NCBI GenBank assembly: GCA_023399815.1
Contig: JAEWOJ010000153.1
Span: forward strand, 1 to 47,633
DNA length: 47,633 nt
Reading direction: 5' to 3'
From: Pseudomonadota bacterium
GTDB taxonomy: Bacteria > Pseudomonadota > Gammaproteobacteria > Xanthomonadales > Xanthomonadaceae
The position numbers and the translations under genes were made by a program. The notes below the pieces were generated by a model. That model made no database searches, was not told the DNA's origin, and saw only the letters and a list, made by a program, of their open reading frames with translations. Within the stretch, counting starts at the first letter, position 1; each line of letters starts with the position of its first letter. Below, one piece after another: positions 46,047 to 47,633 of this stretch.

Positions 46047-46430
46047 ATGACCCTGTTGCGACAAGGTAGCCGCTATGTCGCCATCGGCCTGATGCAGTTG
46101 CTGCTGGACTGGCTGGTGTTCGTCGCGGCCACCGCCGCCGGGCTGCCCGCCGTGCCCGGCAACCTGCTTGGCCGCGTCAGTGGCGCGCTGCTCGGCTTCT
46201 GGCTCAACGGCCGCTATACCTTCGCGCGTGAAGGCGAGCGCCGCCATGGCTGGGCGCGCTTCGCGCGCTTCCTCGCGCTGTGGCTGCTGATGACCGCGGC
46301 CAGCACCTGGCTGGTGGCGCTGGCTGCGCATGCGCTGGGCCTGCAGATGGCCTGGCTGGCCAAGCCGGTGGTGGAAGGCGGGCTGGCCGCGCTGAACTTC
46401 TTCCTGCTGCGGCACGTGGTCTATCGCTGA
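46047..46430 (+). CDS. GtrA-family membrane protein
   Basis: This encodes a 127-residue inner-membrane protein with four hydrophobic segments: QLLLDWLVFVAATAAG, NLLGRVSGALLGFWLN, FLALWLLMTAASTWLVALA and a last one near ALNFFLLRHVVYR. The SGALLGFWLNGRYTF segment and the closing FFLLRHVVYR are typical of GtrA proteins, which help move bactoprenol-linked sugars across the membrane for O-antigen or wall-sugar transfer. It is divergent from glmU (83 bases), and no glycosyltransferase partner is in the window. Confidence 0.87.
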   Translation: MTLLRQGSRYVAIGLMQLLLDWLVFVAATAAGLPAVPGNLLGRVSGALLGFWLNGRYTFAREGERRHGWARFARFLALWLLMTAASTWLVALAAHALGLQMAWLAKPVVEGGLAALNFFLLRHVVYR

Positions 46431-46439
46431 AGTGACCCC

Positions 46440-46509
46440 GTAGGAGCGACGTGAGTCGCGACCGGGTTCCGCCGGGAAAGCTCCTGTCGCGACTCGCGTC
46501 GCTCCTGCA
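46440..46509. repeat. Palindromic repeat, GTAGGAGCGAC type
   Basis: Arms GTAGGAGCGACGTGAGTCGC and its near complement flank a short loop. It lies directly after the GtrA gene stop and before the terminator shared with atpC. Confidence 0.8.
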
Positions 46510-46550
46510 AGGAAACACAGGAAAATCCGGATTCCGCTGACCCCAACGAA

Positions 46551-46575
46551 AAACGCCGGGCAAGCCCGGCGTTTT
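46551..46575. terminator. Bidirectional intrinsic terminator between the GtrA gene and atpC
   Basis: AACGCCGGGC-AA-GCCCGGCGTT is a perfect stem, with A residues before and T residues after on the plus strand, so it reads as hairpin plus T run on both strands. It lies 20 bases beyond the atpC stop and ends the atp operon. Confidence 0.88.
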
Positions 46576-46594
46576 CCTTCCCTCAACCCCGCAC

Positions 46595-47017
46595 TCAGTG
46601 CTTGAGGTTGCGGCGCAGGCGCTCCAGCGCCTGCAGCTGCGCGGTGATCTCGGCCAGCCGCTGCTGCGCCTCGGCCAGTTCCATGGCTTCGCCACGGTTG
46701 GCCAGCACGCGCTCGGCTTCTTCCTTGGCCTTGCGCACCGCGGCCTCGTCGATGTCGGTGGCGCGGATGGCGGTGTCGGCCAGCACGGTCACGACCTGCG
46801 GCTGCACTTCGAGGATGCCGCCGGAAATGGCGAAATCCAGCTGCTCGCCGGCCGGCGTGGTGACCACGACCTTGCCCGGCTTCAGGCGGGTGATCAGCGG
46901 CGCGTGCTTGGGCGCGATGCCCAGTTCGCCCAGCTCGCCGGTGGCCACGACCAGGGTGGCGTCGCCACTGAATATCTGCTGCTCGGCACTGACGATGTCG
47001 CAACGGATGGTGCTCAT
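46595..47017 (-). CDS. atpC: ATP synthase epsilon subunit
   Basis: This encodes a 140-residue subunit of the F1 central stalk that links rotation to catalysis and inhibits wasteful ATP hydrolysis. The N-terminal beta-sandwich contains GELGELGIAPKHAPLITRLKPG; the C-terminal two-helix part (EEAERVLANRGEAMELAEAQQRLAEI) is charged and flexible. Length fits. It is the last gene of the atp operon, following atpD after an 83-base spacer and ending at an intrinsic terminator. Confidence 0.96.
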   Translation of the reverse strand: MSTIRCDIVSAEQQIFSGDATLVVATGELGELGIAPKHAPLITRLKPGKVVVTTPAGEQLDFAISGGILEVQPQVVTVLADTAIRATDIDEAAVRKAKEEAERVLANRGEAMELAEAQQRLAEITAQLQALERLRRNLKH

Positions 47018-47070
47018 GGAACTCTCTTCGCCTGAGGAGGTGGGCCTGCGCCCACCGCAGGTTGCCGCAA

Positions 47071-47090
47071 GGGCGGAGCGCGCTCCGCCC
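47071..47090. repeat. Perfect 20-bp palindrome between atpD and atpC
   Basis: The stretch is a perfect palindrome, GGGCGGAGCG followed by its complement, with CGCAA before and TACGC after. It lies in the spacer between atpD and atpC and looks like a dispersed intergenic element. It could lower atpC expression relative to atpD. Confidence 0.75.
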
Positions 47091-47100
47091 TACGCGGGAA

Positions 47101-47633
47101 TTAGGCCTTCTCGGCCATCTTCTTGGCCTTCTCGACCGCTTCCTCGATGCCGCCGACCATGTAGAAGGCCTGCTCCGGCAGGTGGTCGTACTCGCCGTCG
47201 ACGATGCCCTTGAAGCCGCGGATGGTTTCCTTCAGCGCCACGTACTTGCCCGGCGAGCCGGTGAACACCTCGGCCACGTGGAACGGCTGGCTGAAGAAGC
47301 GCTCGATCTTGCGCGCGCGCGACACGGCCTGCTTGTCCTCTTCCGACAGCTCGTCCATGCCCAGGATCGCGATGATGTCCTTCAGCTCCTTGTACTTCTG
47401 CAGGGTCTGCTGGACGCGCTGGGCGGTGTTGTAGTGCTCCTCGCCGATCACCAGCGGATCCATCTGGCGGCTGGTCGAGTCCAGCGGGTCCACGGCCGGG
47501 TAGATACCCAGCGAGGCGATCGAGCGCGACAGGGTCACGGTCGAGTCCAGGTGGGCGAAGGTGGTGGCCGGCGACGGGTCGGTCAGGTCGTCCGCGGGCA
47601 CGTACACGGCCTGGATCGAGGTGATCGAACCGG
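47101..47633 (-). CDS. atpD: ATP synthase beta subunit, 3' part only
   Basis: The C-terminal 177 codons of the catalytic beta subunit of F1; the 5' part lies beyond the right edge. Seen are GSITSIQAVYVPADDLTDPSPATTFAHLD, the SRSIASLGIYPAVDPLDSTSR segment, the DELSEEDK version of the DELSEED lever and the C-terminal helices ending KKMAEKA. All are typical of AtpD and no break is present. An internal methionine at 47607 is not the start, because the conserved sequence continues to the edge. Confidence 0.97.
   Translation of the reverse strand, partial: GSITSIQAVYVPADDLTDPSPATTFAHLDSTVTLSRSIASLGIYPAVDPLDSTSRQMDPLVIGEEHYNTAQRVQQTLQKYKELKDIIAILGMDELSEEDKQAVSRARKIERFFSQPFHVAEVFTGSPGKYVALKETIRGFKGIVDGEYDHLPEQAFYMVGGIEEAVEKAKKMAEKA

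Overview
The window reads as chromosomal DNA of a high-GC gammaproteobacterium of the Xanthomonadaceae (Xanthomonas, Stenotrophomonas, Lysobacter, Luteimonas or Pseudoxanthomonas type). This rests on the copL-copA-copB copper locus typical of that family, the atpD-atpC/glmU/glmS neighbourhood, strong GC3 bias, and many GTAGGAGCGAC-type palindromic repeats between genes. No rRNA, tRNA, CRISPR array or insertion sequence was recognised. The genus is not resolved.

Layout. 1-305: non-coding, with a diverged direct repeat. 306-3924 (minus): SH3-domain protein, oligopeptidase A (prlC) and a PLP-dependent cysteine synthase/desulfhydrase-family enzyme. 4008-8090 (plus): copper resistance (copL, copA, copB, a DUF411 protein). 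8368-8886: glyoxalase I. 9024-16010 (minus): a complete Wadjet/MksBEFG-type plasmid-defence condensin operon, jetA-jetB-jetC-jetD, with repeat elements intruding into jetD and the end of jetA. A divergent sigma-like hypothetical gene follows, then a hipBA module with three evenly spaced operators and a hipA broken by an internal deletion. 18385-28064 (minus): seven genes running TonB receptor > APC permease > amidase > PaiB-like flavoprotein > alpha/beta esterase > S9 peptidase > proC. All junctions after the second gene overlap by 1-4 bases, and an Lrp/AsnC regulator is divergent. 28888-30720: glmS (minus). 30930-44403 (plus): membrane-fusion protein, ABC ATPase, six MacB/FtsX-type permeases in three tandem A-B pairs, an NTF2-like secreted protein, an NtrC-type response regulator and its histidine kinase. 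44599-47633: glmU (minus), a GtrA-like protein (plus), atpC and the 3' part of atpD (minus).

How the parts fit. The most notable system is the transporter operon between glmS and glmU. It starts with a textbook sigma-54 promoter (GG-N10-GC at 30891-30904) preceded by nine GGACA/TGTCC pentamers, and it ends with a sigma-54 activator and a kinase that has almost no periplasmic sensing domain. I infer a self-contained envelope-stress or drug-responsive exporter whose activator binds the pentamer array, possibly also affecting glmS. The seven-gene receptor-to-proC operon looks like an import-and-degrade route for an amide, ester or peptide-like substrate that may yield proline-type products. The Wadjet operon and the damaged hipBA module form a small defence/toxin island.
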